Notes under the pieces: generated by a model | The model's database searches: none | What the model saw: the letters and a program-made list of their open reading frames with translations, nothing else | What the model was told of the DNA's origin: nothing | Source of the DNA: Chitinophaga sancti | GTDB taxonomy: Bacteria > Bacteroidota > Bacteroidia > Chitinophagales > Chitinophagaceae | Reading direction: 5' to 3' | Assembly (NCBI RefSeq): GCF_034087045.1 | Contig: NZ_CP139247.1 | Span: forward strand, 5,978,001 to 6,042,000 | Length of the DNA: 64,000 bases | Position numbers and translations under genes: made by a program | Part shown: positions 29,001 through 38,800 of the stretch, piece after piece | Layout: the number at the start of each line of letters is the position of its first letter | Numbering within the stretch: position 1 is the first letter of the stretch

Positions 29001-29687
29001 CAAAGGCTCAATTCACTGGGTTACGTGAAGGGCTATCCTGTAGGCGCTATTTTTGCCTATCGCTATGCAGGACTTGACAGTGCGGGTATACCACTTATTA
29101 AAAACAACAAAGGGACATTATTTCATACCAATGACAGCAGGGCAGGTTCTGCTACCACTGTACTAATGGCCAGCGATACCTCGGAGGTAACCCGTTATAT
29201 GGGGTCATCTATTCCCACCATCAACGCGGGATTGAGCAATCGTGTGGATATCGGCAACTTTTACCTCTACTGTATGATCAGCTATTATGGTGGGTTTAAG
29301 GTAAGAGTGCCCCGTCCTAACCCGGCCTCACTAAGGCCCCAGGAAGGCGCAGGTAGTTACTGGAAGCAACCGGGCGATGAAAATAATACGGATGTAATGG
29401 CACTGGCCGGCTATAGCAGTTACAATGCATTGAACGCGTATAATTATGCCGATGCTTATGTGGTAAATGGTGCGTATATCACGCTGGCCGACTTAACGCT
29501 TTCTTACAGCTTAGATAATTACAGGTTGATCAAAAATGCAGGTTTTAGTCATTTTGAAATAAAGCTACAGGCATCCAATCTTTGGACAAAAGGATTTAAT
29601 GATTATAACTATAGCGCAGCGACCGGCTCCTATGAGAAATCCTATATCACGCCGACATATACCATCGGCATTTTTACCAACTTCTAA
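26052..29687 (+). CDS. SusC/RagA-family TonB-dependent transporter with STN domain (locus 1)
   Basis: The product is 1211 aa. A signal peptide begins at Met31 (MKMFVIFLLAATFSAYGHG), so translation may start at 26142 rather than 26052; both ATGs are in frame. An STN secretin/TonB domain follows (about 52-118, GLKQVFTAIEEQIGYVVFY), then a carboxypeptidase-regulatory-like domain (about 140-215). The plug carries the SusC signature (FNIRGISTM, PLIVIDGYP, TILKDAAAATIYGVRASNG), and a large outer-membrane barrel ends in TYTIGIFTNF. It would import a ligand bound by the adjacent SusD lipoprotein using TonB energy. The STN domain fits trans-envelope signalling to the FecR protein upstream. Substrate is unknown: the locus has no glycan-degrading enzyme. 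Confidence 0.96.
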   Translation: MKKTATCSWSRVCHAFPFVTFIPIPSIASIMKMFVIFLLAATFSAYGHGTAQSITLSGRNMGLKQVFTAIEEQIGYVVFYRQDQLANTKPVSPQVSNMPLKEFLNSILSSQQLDFRIRDKTIILVAAPKPEKPVWEILPILSTPITVLVMDEGGIPLQGANVSIKNKKEFAITDVLGICKIKADEDDEIIITFIGQENRIIKVTKTILKNGTIAALLQPSTTKLGSVEVVVNTGYQRIRPEQSTGAVSQISTKEYESRISTNFIDGLVNRMPGLMINNNVSFTSTDGNGNTSSRSLFNIRGISTMSANQNPLIVIDGYPTELTMDMIDPNEIKSVTILKDAAAATIYGVRASNGVIVIERKQARAGQPRFSFRATAGITPKPDYNKFRWEDNPSAIVTSYERDLYKTSINASTWDQLINKSSYSGTAYSPVYYIMAQQAANIITPNQAEKSFQELINYDNTNDYSKLFNRSALTQTYSLDMSGGNPGALYYITANYTGNRLNEIQNNNNRLSLSGRSTIKLSQKLSLELTTDYQEQRYKSAPIPDIYSVYPFEHFKDENGNPAAIASGSGGNPYYNAKLLSWGLQDNLYYPLIDVNEVNDKTRTVNNRISAKFNYAIGWGFDLSFGGIYETSRSDLRHYASEKSSEAKQYVNSYITLNTDGTLKFNIPNGGFLRQETDNTSSYTARLQLNYNKKLGERHTINGILGTEIRSVLDKSNVASYFGYNDETLLQQPVNLADMVNGTITGTYINTKSIRDNYDYFFSQGYSENRYLSGYANVVYAFKNTYSLTGSIRIDQSNLFGTNPKYKYKPLWSLGAAWNIHNENFMQEITWIKQLKLRIADGFNGNVAKMSLPQAIATTVLNPYTSPTSAALTKLSYANSSLRWEQTHNFNVGLDYMLIKNISGSIDYYRKTSTDLLGNAQIDPTIGESPTLINTASIRNKGIEVSLHADWIATKKVNWNTGLILSKNTSEVTDVYQTGEYSPQRLNSLGYVKGYPVGAIFAYRYAGLDSAGIPLIKNNKGTLFHTNDSRAGSATTVLMASDTSEVTRYMGSSIPTINAGLSNRVDIGNFYLYCMISYYGGFKVRVPRPNPASLRPQEGAGSYWKQPGDENNTDVMALAGYSSYNALNAYNYADAYVVNGAYITLADLTLSYSLDNYRLIKNAGFSHFEIKLQASNLWTKGFNDYNYSAATGSYEKSYITPTYTIGIFTNF

Positions 29688-29698
29688 ATCGTATACAA

Positions 29699-31060
29699 GT
29701 GAGAAGATATTATTATAGCATACTGGTATGCCTTGCACTGACGGGGTGTGATCAGTACCTGGATATAACACCAAAGGGATCTACCTTATTGACTACTACG
29801 ACGGATTATGATCAGTGGTTGAATGATCCGGATCTGGCTACAGCGGTATCATCTCCCTATTGCGGCTTGAATTTTATGGGAGATAATATAGATATACCAA
29901 GTATTCCCAACCCGGCTACTTCCACATCGCACCTGATCTATTTATGGGCAGAACAATATTCCCTGGCACTGAATGTGTCCCCGGAATTCTGGGGTTTTCA
30001 TTATGCCAACATCAATCAATTCAATACGGTACTTGCAGGTATTGACCAGGCTACCGGCGGTACGAACAGTCAGCGAAGAAGTTTGAAAGCAGAGACACTA
30101 TTGGGACGTGCCTATGAATACTTCTATCTCGTGAATGAATATGGTACTGAATATGATTCAGGCACAGCGCATACAGACCTGGCTGTACCATATGTTACTT
30201 CTAATGATGTAAGTCAGCAGGTACCTGGTAGAAGTACGATTGCAGACATTTACCAGCACATTATAGACGATCTTACAACAGCGCTGCCTGACCTGCCTGC
30301 AGATAACAGTGCTAACCGGTTTCGTGGATCAAAAGCGGCTGCTTACAGTGTACTGGCAAGGTTGTATTTCTATGCAAGGAATTATCCTGATGCGCAAAAA
30401 AATGCTGCGCTTGCACTGGAAAATACGAGGGCGGTGATGATGGATTTTAATGGTACACTGCCAGCTTCGGCATTGTTATCCATACAGCAGGATGTTATTT
30501 ATGGCAGACAGGCTGTAGGATATATTCCTGCTACATTAGAGTTTATGCGAACTTATGAATCCAATGACCTCAGGGTGAAATTGCTCTACTTTAGCACCGA
30601 TGGTTACACATATATCACAAGAGGGGCGACAAACTATGTGCCTGCTTTTGTAACGCCCTCCTTACAATATACCAATATCGGCACCTCAGTACAGGAAATG
30701 AAACTCATTATTGCAGAGTGTGCGGCACGTAGCAATGACCTGACGACGGCATTGCAGCAGGTGAATGATATTCGTAAGAACAGGTTTACACCGGCCAATT
30801 ATCAGGCAGTGGAATCAAACGATCAGCCTACTGTGCTGGAAGCTGTACTTAGGGAAAGACGCCATGAGCTGCCATTTGCTGGTTTACGCTGGTTTGATAT
30901 GCGCAGGCTTGACAAAGAAAACAAAATGGAAACAGTGTACCGGTATGATGCGCAGGGAAATGTGATTGCCGAACTACCACCCCACAGCCCGCACTATACA
31001 TTACAGATACCGGCACAGGTGTTAAGTTTTAATCCGGACATGCCACAAAATCCATATTAA
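29699..31060 (+). CDS. SusD/RagB-family surface lipoprotein (locus 1)
   Basis: The 453-aa product starts with GTG at 29699, 11 nt after the SusC stop; the next residues give a good lipoprotein signal (LVCLALTGC, Cys17) and QYLDITPKG, the usual SusD N-terminus. TPR-like helices follow, and the C-terminal [19 protein letters not shown] motif is diagnostic of the family. SusD proteins cap the SusC barrel at the cell surface and capture the ligand. The gene is tightly linked to the discoidin-type lipoprotein gene downstream (2-nt gap), so the set is one operon. Confidence 0.95.
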   Translation: MRRYYYSILVCLALTGCDQYLDITPKGSTLLTTTTDYDQWLNDPDLATAVSSPYCGLNFMGDNIDIPSIPNPATSTSHLIYLWAEQYSLALNVSPEFWGFHYANINQFNTVLAGIDQATGGTNSQRRSLKAETLLGRAYEYFYLVNEYGTEYDSGTAHTDLAVPYVTSNDVSQQVPGRSTIADIYQHIIDDLTTALPDLPADNSANRFRGSKAAAYSVLARLYFYARNYPDAQKNAALALENTRAVMMDFNGTLPASALLSIQQDVIYGRQAVGYIPATLEFMRTYESNDLRVKLLYFSTDGYTYITRGATNYVPAFVTPSLQYTNIGTSVQEMKLIIAECAARSNDLTTALQQVNDIRKNRFTPANYQAVESNDQPTVLEAVLRERRHELPFAGLRWFDMRRLDKENKMETVYRYDAQGNVIAELPPHSPHYTLQIPAQVLSFNPDMPQNPY

Positions 31061-31062
31061 TC

Positions 31063-31986
31063 ATGCGTTACCTATTATTATTAATCGCCTTTGCTGCTTG
31101 TACCAAGAGCAGCGATACGACTATTGCATTGCCGGATGGCAGTGTTACATTTCAGCTGAATGATCATGCTGATACGATGGAGATACCTGTTTCTATATTA
31201 AAGGATTCCATTATTGTATTTGGCATAAGGGCCACCTTGTCAGGTACAACTTCCAGCGAAGCACATTGGATCAATTTTGCGATAGATACTCCTGCTATTT
31301 CCAACTACCAGGAGCAATACGGGAATGCAAAACTATTGCCTTCCGATTGTTATTTCTTTTATAAATCCTTAACCAGCATATCTTCCGGTTCCACAATATC
31401 TGATTCTGCAGCACTCAATATTACCCAACAAACCAGGTTAAAGCCATATACCACCTATGTATTGCCCATACGCATCCAATCGGTAGATGGTAATACGGAA
31501 GGAGCAGGTGCAGACAAGGTTTGCTATTATGTTTTTAAAACAGGTGCTGCAGGGTCTATCAGTAAAGAAGGATGGAGTATTACCTCCTATTCCTCTGCCA
31601 GCGGATCCAATCTGCCAGCTAAGTTAATTGACGATAACGAGCTAAGTACCTTTTGGACCACCAACACTACACAAGCCATGCCTCAATGGGTGATTATCAA
31701 CTTTGGCAGTGATATTACCTTTACAGCGGTCAACTATTATTTACCGACTGCGTTGAAGTACCCCACTCTGGGCGGTTATCCTACGTCCATAGAAATCGAA
31801 ACCAGTATGGATGGTAATAACTGGGAGGTGAAAGGCATATTCGCAGGGAATATTGAAAACAATATGCAGACGCTGAGCACAGGTATTACAACAGCAAGGT
31901 ATCTACGTTTTACAGTACTGTCTGCCGTGATCTATAGTTCAACTTATAAAATTGTATCTATCAGTGGCATCAAATTACTGCCATAA
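31063..31986 (+). CDS. Lipoprotein with DUF1735-like and F5/8 type C (discoidin) domains
   Basis: The 307-aa product has a short lipoprotein signal ([10 protein letters not shown], Cys13) and a DUF1735-like beta domain (about 20-155). A C-terminal F5/8 type C domain occupies about 165-305 ([34 protein letters not shown]). Proteins of this build are the accessory surface glycan-binding members of Bacteroidota SusC/D loci. It lies 2 nt after the SusD gene and is followed by the thioredoxin-like gene. It probably assists ligand capture at the cell surface; the ligand is unknown. Confidence 0.88.
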   Translation: MRYLLLLIAFAACTKSSDTTIALPDGSVTFQLNDHADTMEIPVSILKDSIIVFGIRATLSGTTSSEAHWINFAIDTPAISNYQEQYGNAKLLPSDCYFFYKSLTSISSGSTISDSAALNITQQTRLKPYTTYVLPIRIQSVDGNTEGAGADKVCYYVFKTGAAGSISKEGWSITSYSSASGSNLPAKLIDDNELSTFWTTNTTQAMPQWVIINFGSDITFTAVNYYLPTALKYPTLGGYPTSIEIETSMDGNNWEVKGIFAGNIENNMQTLSTGITTARYLRFTVLSAVIYSSTYKIVSISGIKLLP

Positions 31987-31999
31987 AAATCAATCATAC

Positions 32000-33118
32000 A
32001 TGAAAATGAAATCTCTACTGGTAGCTGCATGCTGCCTGCCATTGGGCCTGATGGCGCAAAAAGGCTATACCATACATGGTAGGATCGGAACACTTGATGC
32101 GCCGGCAAAAGCTTATTTGAGTTATATGGATGGCGACATCAAATTCGAAGATTCCGCCACCCTGAAAAAAGGAAGTTTTACTTTTAAGGGAAAACTCCAT
32201 TCGCCTGTACATGCTGAAATAGCCCTCCGACATGACACGGCTGCAGCTAAGGAGTATTTAAGTTTCTTCCTGGAGAATTCAACGATTACCATCACAGCCA
32301 GGGACTCTGTTTACCATGCGATCGTAAAAGGTTCGGCCACGGAAGATGATAACAAAGCTCTCTTTGCGTTGCAAAAACCTTACAGAAAGGTAGGGGACTC
32401 CATCATGGCTGTTTATTGGAAACGTAGTGTACAGGAGCGTAAAGACAGCATATGGTTGAGTACGATCAGGCCAGTCATGGAAGCAAATGAAAATGGTTAT
32501 AATGCAGTGAGTCGTGCATTCATTGTCAGTCATCCGGATTCTTATGCGGCGCTGGTAGCGTTCCGTAGTTTTGAGTTGGGTTATAACTTTAATCCGGATA
32601 CAGCGGAGGCAAAGTTAGCAAAATTCTCAGCCAGCCTTCGTGAATCGTCATTGGGTCAAAAGTATGTAGCCATGATTACGACAGGTAAAAAGACCAATAC
32701 AGGGGTAATGGCACAGGACTTTTCTCAAAGTGATACGACGGGGAAAATTATAAAATTATCTGACTTCCGTGGCAAGTATGTATTGGTTGATTTCTGGGCA
32801 TCCTGGTGTAAGCCATGTCGTGCAGAAAATCCGAACCTGGTGAAGGCATATAATAAATTTAAGGATAAAAACTTCACGATCCTTGGGGTATCGCTGGATG
32901 ATGAGAAGACACAAAGAGCGTGGACAGCTGCGGTGCAGAAGGATGGGTTACCATGGACGCAGGTATCAGAACTGAAGGGGTTTGAGGGAAATGCGGCTAA
33001 ATTATATGGGATTACGGCTATTCCTTCTAATTTCCTGATCGATCCTACTGGGAAGATTATAGCGAAGAACCTGCGTGGTGAGGCGCTGGAGAAGAAACTG
33101 GAAGAATTATCATTGTAA
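32000..33118 (+). CDS. DUF4369/TlpA-type thiol-disulfide oxidoreductase
   Basis: The product is 372 aa from the ATG at 32000; an upstream in-frame ATG at 31952 lies inside the previous gene and was rejected because the signal peptide (MKMKSLLVAACCLPLGLMAQ) starts at 32000. Residues 20-115 form a DUF4369 beta domain and residues 225-372 a thioredoxin fold with the active site WASWCKPCR and a cis-Pro loop (GITAIPSNFLI). Such proteins reduce or isomerise disulfides, or reduce haem-binding cysteines, in the periplasm. They are frequent passengers of SusC/D loci. It is the last gene of the locus before a strong terminator. Confidence 0.93.
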   Translation: MKMKSLLVAACCLPLGLMAQKGYTIHGRIGTLDAPAKAYLSYMDGDIKFEDSATLKKGSFTFKGKLHSPVHAEIALRHDTAAAKEYLSFFLENSTITITARDSVYHAIVKGSATEDDNKALFALQKPYRKVGDSIMAVYWKRSVQERKDSIWLSTIRPVMEANENGYNAVSRAFIVSHPDSYAALVAFRSFELGYNFNPDTAEAKLAKFSASLRESSLGQKYVAMITTGKKTNTGVMAQDFSQSDTTGKIIKLSDFRGKYVLVDFWASWCKPCRAENPNLVKAYNKFKDKNFTILGVSLDDEKTQRAWTAAVQKDGLPWTQVSELKGFEGNAAKLYGITAIPSNFLIDPTGKIIAKNLRGEALEKKLEELSL

Positions 33119-33122
33119 AAGG

Positions 33123-33152
33123 AAGAGTGCCTCCAAAACAGGAGGCACTCTT
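33123..33152. terminator. Bidirectional terminator between convergent genes
   Basis: A 12-bp perfect stem (AAGAGTGCCTCC, complement at 33141-33152) with a 6-nt loop is followed by a T-rich tract on + and lies 4 nt from the stops of both flanking genes. Confidence 0.88.
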
Positions 33153-33156
33153 CTTT

Positions 33157-34053
33157 TTACAATAAAAGTCCTACCATCAATGATACTTTCGGCCCGCTTA
33201 GCACACCATTTCTCCTCATTTGCATCGTTCCTGCCTCATTTCTCTCTTTGAAATAATCATTTATCTGATCGAAGGTCAGTATACTCTTTTGCTTTACCTG
33301 CACCATATATCCCGCCTCAAGACCGAATGATAGTCTACGCCAATGGCTGCTGGCAGCTAATACAGGTTGTAATGCCGAAGCTTTTCTTACATATTTCACT
33401 TCTACCCTGTCTGCATCGTAGGTGTGGGTTATAGTCTCTGTGTAAGTATTGCCATCATCATCCGTGTAAGATTCCTCATGAGAAAGCGTGAAGTTAGAAT
33501 ACACTTTGAAACCATTTATCCAAAGTTCTTTCTGGTAATTGTCAATATCGCCTACGTGGTTAGAACCTCTGAAATGATAAAAGTCTAACCCCGGTTTTAT
33601 AGCAATTGCGCCAAGATTTACTACATAACGGTATCCCAGGTGATAATACAAACCACCATCACCACCTATATTATGAAATCCTCCGATACCCAGCACGATA
33701 TCATGGTTTTCCCTGAAGACGGATTCATACACCGCTCCTATAGTACGTATCTGGTTGGCAAAACCATTCTTGGCTGTTCCGTTAAAAGTCTTTGTTTCCT
33801 GCTCACCTGTACTAAGGGAGTAACTTGAATACTGAAAAGTGGTTTGGGTTACCTGTCCCGGGCTGATGGGTGATACACCGCCAAAGGTGAATCCAAGAAT
33901 ATGATAATGCCGGGGGAAGTGTTCAAAATATTTACTGGTACTACGCTGTTCATTCTTAGGAGGAGCAAAGTTTTGCGCTATTCGCTGGGCAAAACTCTGA
34001 CAGCCGATAATCGTTAACAAGGGTAAAATGATGCTACTTAGGTTATACCGCAT
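33157..34053 (-). CDS. Predicted secreted beta-barrel-like protein
   Basis: The 298-aa product has an N-terminal export signal (about residues 5-22, cleavage after SFAQ). It is dominated by alternating beta strands with aromatic girdles (DIVLGIGGFHNIGG, GLYYHLGYRYVVN) and ends in VSLMVGLLL, as outer-membrane beta proteins often do. A Thr/Glu-rich loop (EESYTDDDGNTYTETITHT) interrupts the middle. No named family was recognised. It is a single gene convergent with the SusC/D locus, with a terminator at each side. An outer-membrane location is inferred. Confidence 0.7.
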   Translation of the reverse strand: MRYNLSSIILPLLTIIGCQSFAQRIAQNFAPPKNEQRSTSKYFEHFPRHYHILGFTFGGVSPISPGQVTQTTFQYSSYSLSTGEQETKTFNGTAKNGFANQIRTIGAVYESVFRENHDIVLGIGGFHNIGGDGGLYYHLGYRYVVNLGAIAIKPGLDFYHFRGSNHVGDIDNYQKELWINGFKVYSNFTLSHEESYTDDDGNTYTETITHTYDADRVEVKYVRKASALQPVLAASSHWRRLSFGLEAGYMVQVKQKSILTFDQINDYFKERNEAGTMQMRRNGVLSGPKVSLMVGLLL

Positions 34054-34150
34054 ATTATAGGGTCAATTGAATACTCTCACAAAAATGGAGAATTTTCTTA
34101 ACATCGAAAAATAAATACATAAATGGAGGATGATCAACAAGAAGGCAAAA

Positions 34151-34180
34151 AACAGCCTGCGACACAAATCGCAGGCTGTT
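34151..34180 (-). terminator. Terminator after the Ig-like surface protein gene
   Basis: A 12-bp perfect stem (AACAGCCTGCGA, complement at 34169-34180) with a 6-nt loop is followed on the minus strand by six T residues, 31 nt after the stop at 34212. Confidence 0.88.
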
Positions 34181-34211
34181 TTGTTTAAATCGTATCCCCT
34201 CCTCTACTTTT

Positions 34212-35621
34212 TTACTGGTTACATGGATTCGTCCAGTACACAGGATCAGACCATGCTTCACCACAGCTGGTAGTAGCCTGCACCTGCAAGCGGTGCTGTA
34301 CGCCACAATTACCAACCGGGATCACATCAACATAACCTGAGCTGGTGGTTTTCTTCAACACACCATCTACATACCAGTTAAATGTACCTGCCGAATAATT
34401 ATTTACACTCGCAGAAATACCATAATAAGGATATGGCACCAATTGCACATTTGAAATAACCGGGTTAGTGGGTAAGCCTGCTGTAAGCGCTATGCCTGTT
34501 GCTTTGGGTGTAGTGAAACAACTACCTGAAACAGTGGCGGTAAGCTGGAATGAACCATTCCCGATCTTAGTCACCACTACGGAAGAACCATTTGGTGCCA
34601 GAGAAACAATGCCTGCAGGCGATGCGGACCAGGCAACTGTACCACAGGGGTTATTCACAGTGAAAGTAGCATTGGTACAAATACTGGTGGTAGATCCTGA
34701 TATCGTCAATGAAGGCATTGTATTATTTACAGGCACAGTACCCGATACCGGGTAGATGTTTCCGCCTACATTCACCGTTGCTGTTACAGGCGTCAAAGCC
34801 GGACTACATGGATCTGCAGTCAGCGCGATGGCCTGTGATGGTGTTGAGATCACCGCTGGTGCAGGCGCGCCGCCATAGGTATATCCGTTATTGGCTCCAA
34901 GAATAAAATTGTAAACAGCACCAGTCACGGCTTCATTTACACCAACAGGCTGATACAATGCGGTACCGCATACCTTATTAATAGTGGTAGGCTTCATTGT
35001 AAAATTCATGGACTCACTGATCGTAACCCTTGTGATGGTTACTTTCGCTACGCCCTGTGTGCCCTGCGTAGGTGCAGCCAGGAGAATGATACCATTATAA
35101 TTTGAACCCGGATTGAACGCCTGAAAACCGTAATCAGCTGCGGCTGTACCAGGTGGTACATAAAGCATGTTCCCTGTTTGCAATGTACCATAATTTGCTT
35201 CAGGCACACCGCCACAAGCTGTAGGGTTTGTCTGACTGGCAGCAGGCAACGTGTTGAAAAAGGTCGCGTACATCGGTACACCAAGGTCACCGGCAGCAGC
35301 AGTGGATGATGCAGTGATGGAAATATTGTAGGAATGCCCTGCTACAAATGGATATTGTATAGCATAAGCAGTACCTAAACGACTGGTGCTACTCGTACTC
35401 CATAATGTGGTCAGTACAATGCCACCGGAGCCATTGTAGGCCACACCACCAGCTACTGGATAATGTTGGCTGCCGCCTATAGTATAGACGGCCGTGTTAA
35501 AAACATTACAGGTTGTGGTGGGAAGCCCACCTGTCGAGTAAACAATGGATGCAGTTTGTGCATAGGATTTTGGAATTATGTATGCGCACATACATAATAA
35601 AATTAAAAGGATTCTCTTCAT
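34212..35621 (-). CDS. Secreted Ig/PKD-like surface protein
   Basis: The 469-aa product has a signal peptide (MKRILLILLCMCAYIIPKSYAQ region). A Gly/Ser/Thr-rich N-terminal beta domain (about 22-210) precedes at least two Ig- or PKD-like modules (about 275-385; SLTISGSTTSICTNATFTV, NGSFQLTATVSGSCF). The C-terminal part contains NWYVDGVLKKTTS, typical of fibronectin/PKD modules in Bacteroidota surface proteins. Cysteines occur in pairs, which fits disulfide bonds outside the cytoplasm. No sorting domain or catalytic motif is visible. It is monocistronic with a terminator downstream. It is probably a cell-surface or secreted structural protein; the function is unknown. Confidence 0.75.
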   Translation of the reverse strand: MKRILLILLCMCAYIIPKSYAQTASIVYSTGGLPTTTCNVFNTAVYTIGGSQHYPVAGGVAYNGSGGIVLTTLWSTSSTSRLGTAYAIQYPFVAGHSYNISITASSTAAAGDLGVPMYATFFNTLPAASQTNPTACGGVPEANYGTLQTGNMLYVPPGTAAADYGFQAFNPGSNYNGIILLAAPTQGTQGVAKVTITRVTISESMNFTMKPTTINKVCGTALYQPVGVNEAVTGAVYNFILGANNGYTYGGAPAPAVISTPSQAIALTADPCSPALTPVTATVNVGGNIYPVSGTVPVNNTMPSLTISGSTTSICTNATFTVNNPCGTVAWSASPAGIVSLAPNGSSVVVTKIGNGSFQLTATVSGSCFTTPKATGIALTAGLPTNPVISNVQLVPYPYYGISASVNNYSAGTFNWYVDGVLKKTTSSGYVDVIPVGNCGVQHRLQVQATTSCGEAWSDPVYWTNPCNQ

Positions 35622-35744
35622 AAAAAATTACTGAAAAATAGGGTGAACAAATAATGATAATGAGGGTTAACGAATTACTGATGTAAAGGTAAGAAGGAAT
35701 AACTAAAGAGGATAATTAGGTATTAATCATTACACACCATTCAA

Positions 35745-35790
35745 AACACAGCGGACTTTCAAACCGATCGATCTGAAAGTCCGTTGTGTT
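35745..35790 (-). terminator. Hairpin downstream of the PFOR operon
   Basis: A 17-bp stem (AACACAGCGGACTTTCA at 35745-35761 against 35774-35790, one G-T pair) with a 12-nt loop lies about 58 nt past the stop at 35848. It is the only terminator candidate for the operon. Confidence 0.65.
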
Positions 35791-35847
35791 TGTGCTGATG
35801 GCTGCGTATATAAAAGTACATTTTACCACCCGCGTAAAACCTCATAA

Positions 35848-38800
35848 TTATGCCACCGGCGCAAACTCTTCCGCCTTCCACGTGGCCATATTCTCATAAG
35901 TCTTATACCTCAGTGTCACCAACTCCTGCGCCAATCCCATCAATCTTTTCGCCTCTGCGGGATTTGCTGAAGCCAGTGCTTTGTACCTCGTCTCATTGTA
36001 AGCATAATCTGTAAATGACACAGCTGGTCTTGGTGAATCCAATACAAAAGGATTCTTACCTGCCTCACGCAAAGCCGGATTATACCTGATCAATGGCCAG
36101 TATCCACTGGACACTGCCAGCTGTTGCTGCGTCAATCCTTTCTCCATATCTATACCATGCGCAATACAATGACTATATGCCAAAATCAGGGATGGGCCTT
36201 TATAAGCTTCTGCCTCACGCAATGCCAGTAGTGTTTGCTGTGGATTTGCACCCATCGCAATCTGCGCTACATATACATTGCCATAAGAGATAGCCTGCAT
36301 GGCCAGATCTTTTTTACCTACTTTCTTTCCTGCTGCGGCAAACTTTGCGATCGCAGCTGTAGGTGTCGCTTTTGACATCTGGCCACCTGTATTGGAATAG
36401 ACTTCAGTATCTAACACCAGAACATTTACATTACGTCCGGTAGACAGTACATGATCTAATCCTGAAGAACCAATATCATACGCCCATCCATCACCTCCTA
36501 TCAACCATACACTTCTCTTTACCAGGTGATCGGCAACTGCCAGTAATTGTGCCGCCAGTGCATTGCCACGGAGTGCATGCAGTTTTTGTTTCAGCACACC
36601 TACCCTATCGCGTTGTTCGGCAATGTGTGATTCCAATTGTTGCGGTGCATGCAGGATAGCATTTACTAATTCATCATTCTCTAACACAGGTTGCAATGAC
36701 AGTAGCAATGTCTGTGCTATTTCCCATTGTTTATCTGCCGCCACACGCATCCCCAGTCCAAACTCTGCATTGTCTTCAAAGAGGGAATTGGACCATGCCG
36801 GACCACGTTTATCTTTGTTCACAGACCATGGTGTGGTCGGTAAATTACCACCATAAATAGAAGAACATCCTGTTGCATTTGCCACCAGTAATCTATCACC
36901 ATACAACTGCGTCAGCAATTTCACATAAGGTGTTTCACCACAACCAGCACATGCACCGGAGAATTCAAACAATGGCTCCAGGAATTGCGCGCCTCTCACG
37001 GTAGAGAAATCCAGTTCTGAACGGTTGTTCACCGGCACACTTTCAAAGAAGCGGATATGCTCACGGCCAGTAGCCAGTGAAGGCTTTGGCGTCATATTGA
37101 TCGCCTTCCTGGAAGCATCTTTGATATCGACTACAGGACAGGCCTGTACACAGAGTTTACAGCCGGTACAATCTTCTAAATATACCTGTAAGGTATATCT
37201 TGTTTCAGGGAAACCACGTGCATTGATGGCAGCAGATGGGAAACCTTCAGGTGCTTTTTCGAGATAAGATTCATGATAGAACTTAGAACGGATCACACTA
37301 TGCGGACACACAAAGCTACAATTACCACATTGTATACAGCTATCAGGTTCCCATACCGGTACATCATCTGCAATATTTCTTTTCTCCCACTTCGTGGTAC
37401 CAGTTGGATAAGTACCATCTATTGGCATCTTACTCACCGGCAACAGATCGCCTTTCCCTTCCAGCAACATCGCAGTTACTTCCTGTACAAAAGCAGGTGC
37501 CTCTGCAGGAATACCATCATCCATGGGCAATGAACCTGTAGCACTTGCTGGTATGTTTACACGTACCAGGTGCGCCAGTGTATCATCCACTGCCTTGAAA
37601 TTCTTCTGTACAATCGCTTCGCCTTTTGCCAGATAAGATTTGCGGATGAATTTCTTTATCTGTTCAATCGCTTCATCGGCTGGCAAAACATTAGATAACG
37701 CGAAAAAGCAGGTTTGCATGATCGTGTTGATACGCTGGCCCATACCAGCTGCAGCAGCTACTTTGGAGGCATCGATCACAAACAGCTTCATTTGCTTATC
37801 TATCAATTGTTCCTGCACCATACGTGGCAGATGGTCCCACACTTCATCCGCAGAATATGGGCTATTCAACAGGAAAGTAGCACCCGGCCGGGCACTCTGC
37901 AACATATCAGTCTTACTGATAAAATTGTATTTATGACAGGCAATAAAATCAGCTTTGTCAACCAACCATGGCGCACGGATAGGATCTTTCCCAAATCGCA
38001 GGTGAGACACCGTTTGCGTACCTGATTTACGTGAGTCATATACAAAATATCCCTGTGCATACAGGTCGGTTTCCTCACCGATGATCTTGATACTATTCTT
38101 ATTCGCACCTACCGTACCATCTGCACCTAATCCATAAAACAGCGCACAGACCCTGTCTGACGGTTCGATATGGAAATGGTTGTCGTAATCAATACTTGTA
38201 TGGGTGACATCATCATTGATGCCGATCGTGAATCCATGTTTGGGTACCGGATTATTGAGTTCATCCAGTACGGCTTTCGCCATTGCCGGGGTGAACTCTT
38301 TTGAAGATAAGCCATAACGACCGCCGGTAATACGTGGTAGTTTTGACAAACGACCGGCTGTATATGCCTGGCAGATATGCGTAACGATATCCTGGTACAA
38401 CGGTTCTCCCGCAGCGCCGGGTTCTTTGGTACGATCCAGTACTACGATCTTTTCAACCGTATCAGGTAATGCAGACAACAGGTGTTCGCCGGAGAAGGGG
38501 CGGAATAAACGTACCAATATTACTCCTACTTTTTCACCATTGTGCTGCAGTATACATACGGTTTCTTTCAATACTTCTCCGCCGGAGCCCATGACCACTG
38601 CCACTCTCTCTGCCTGCGGATGACCATAATATTCAAACAGCTGATACTGCCGCCCTGTCAATTCTCCCAACTGATCCATGGCATCCTGCACAATGACAGG
38701 CGCCGCCGAATAAAAAGGATTCACTGTTTCACGACCCTGGAAATATACATCCGGGTTCTGTGCAGTACCTCTTATAAAAGGCTGATCAGGATTCAGGCTA

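Noticed and set aside
31952..32000. Upstream start for the thioredoxin-like protein
   Set aside because: It would begin inside the preceding gene and hide the signal peptide that starts at 32000.
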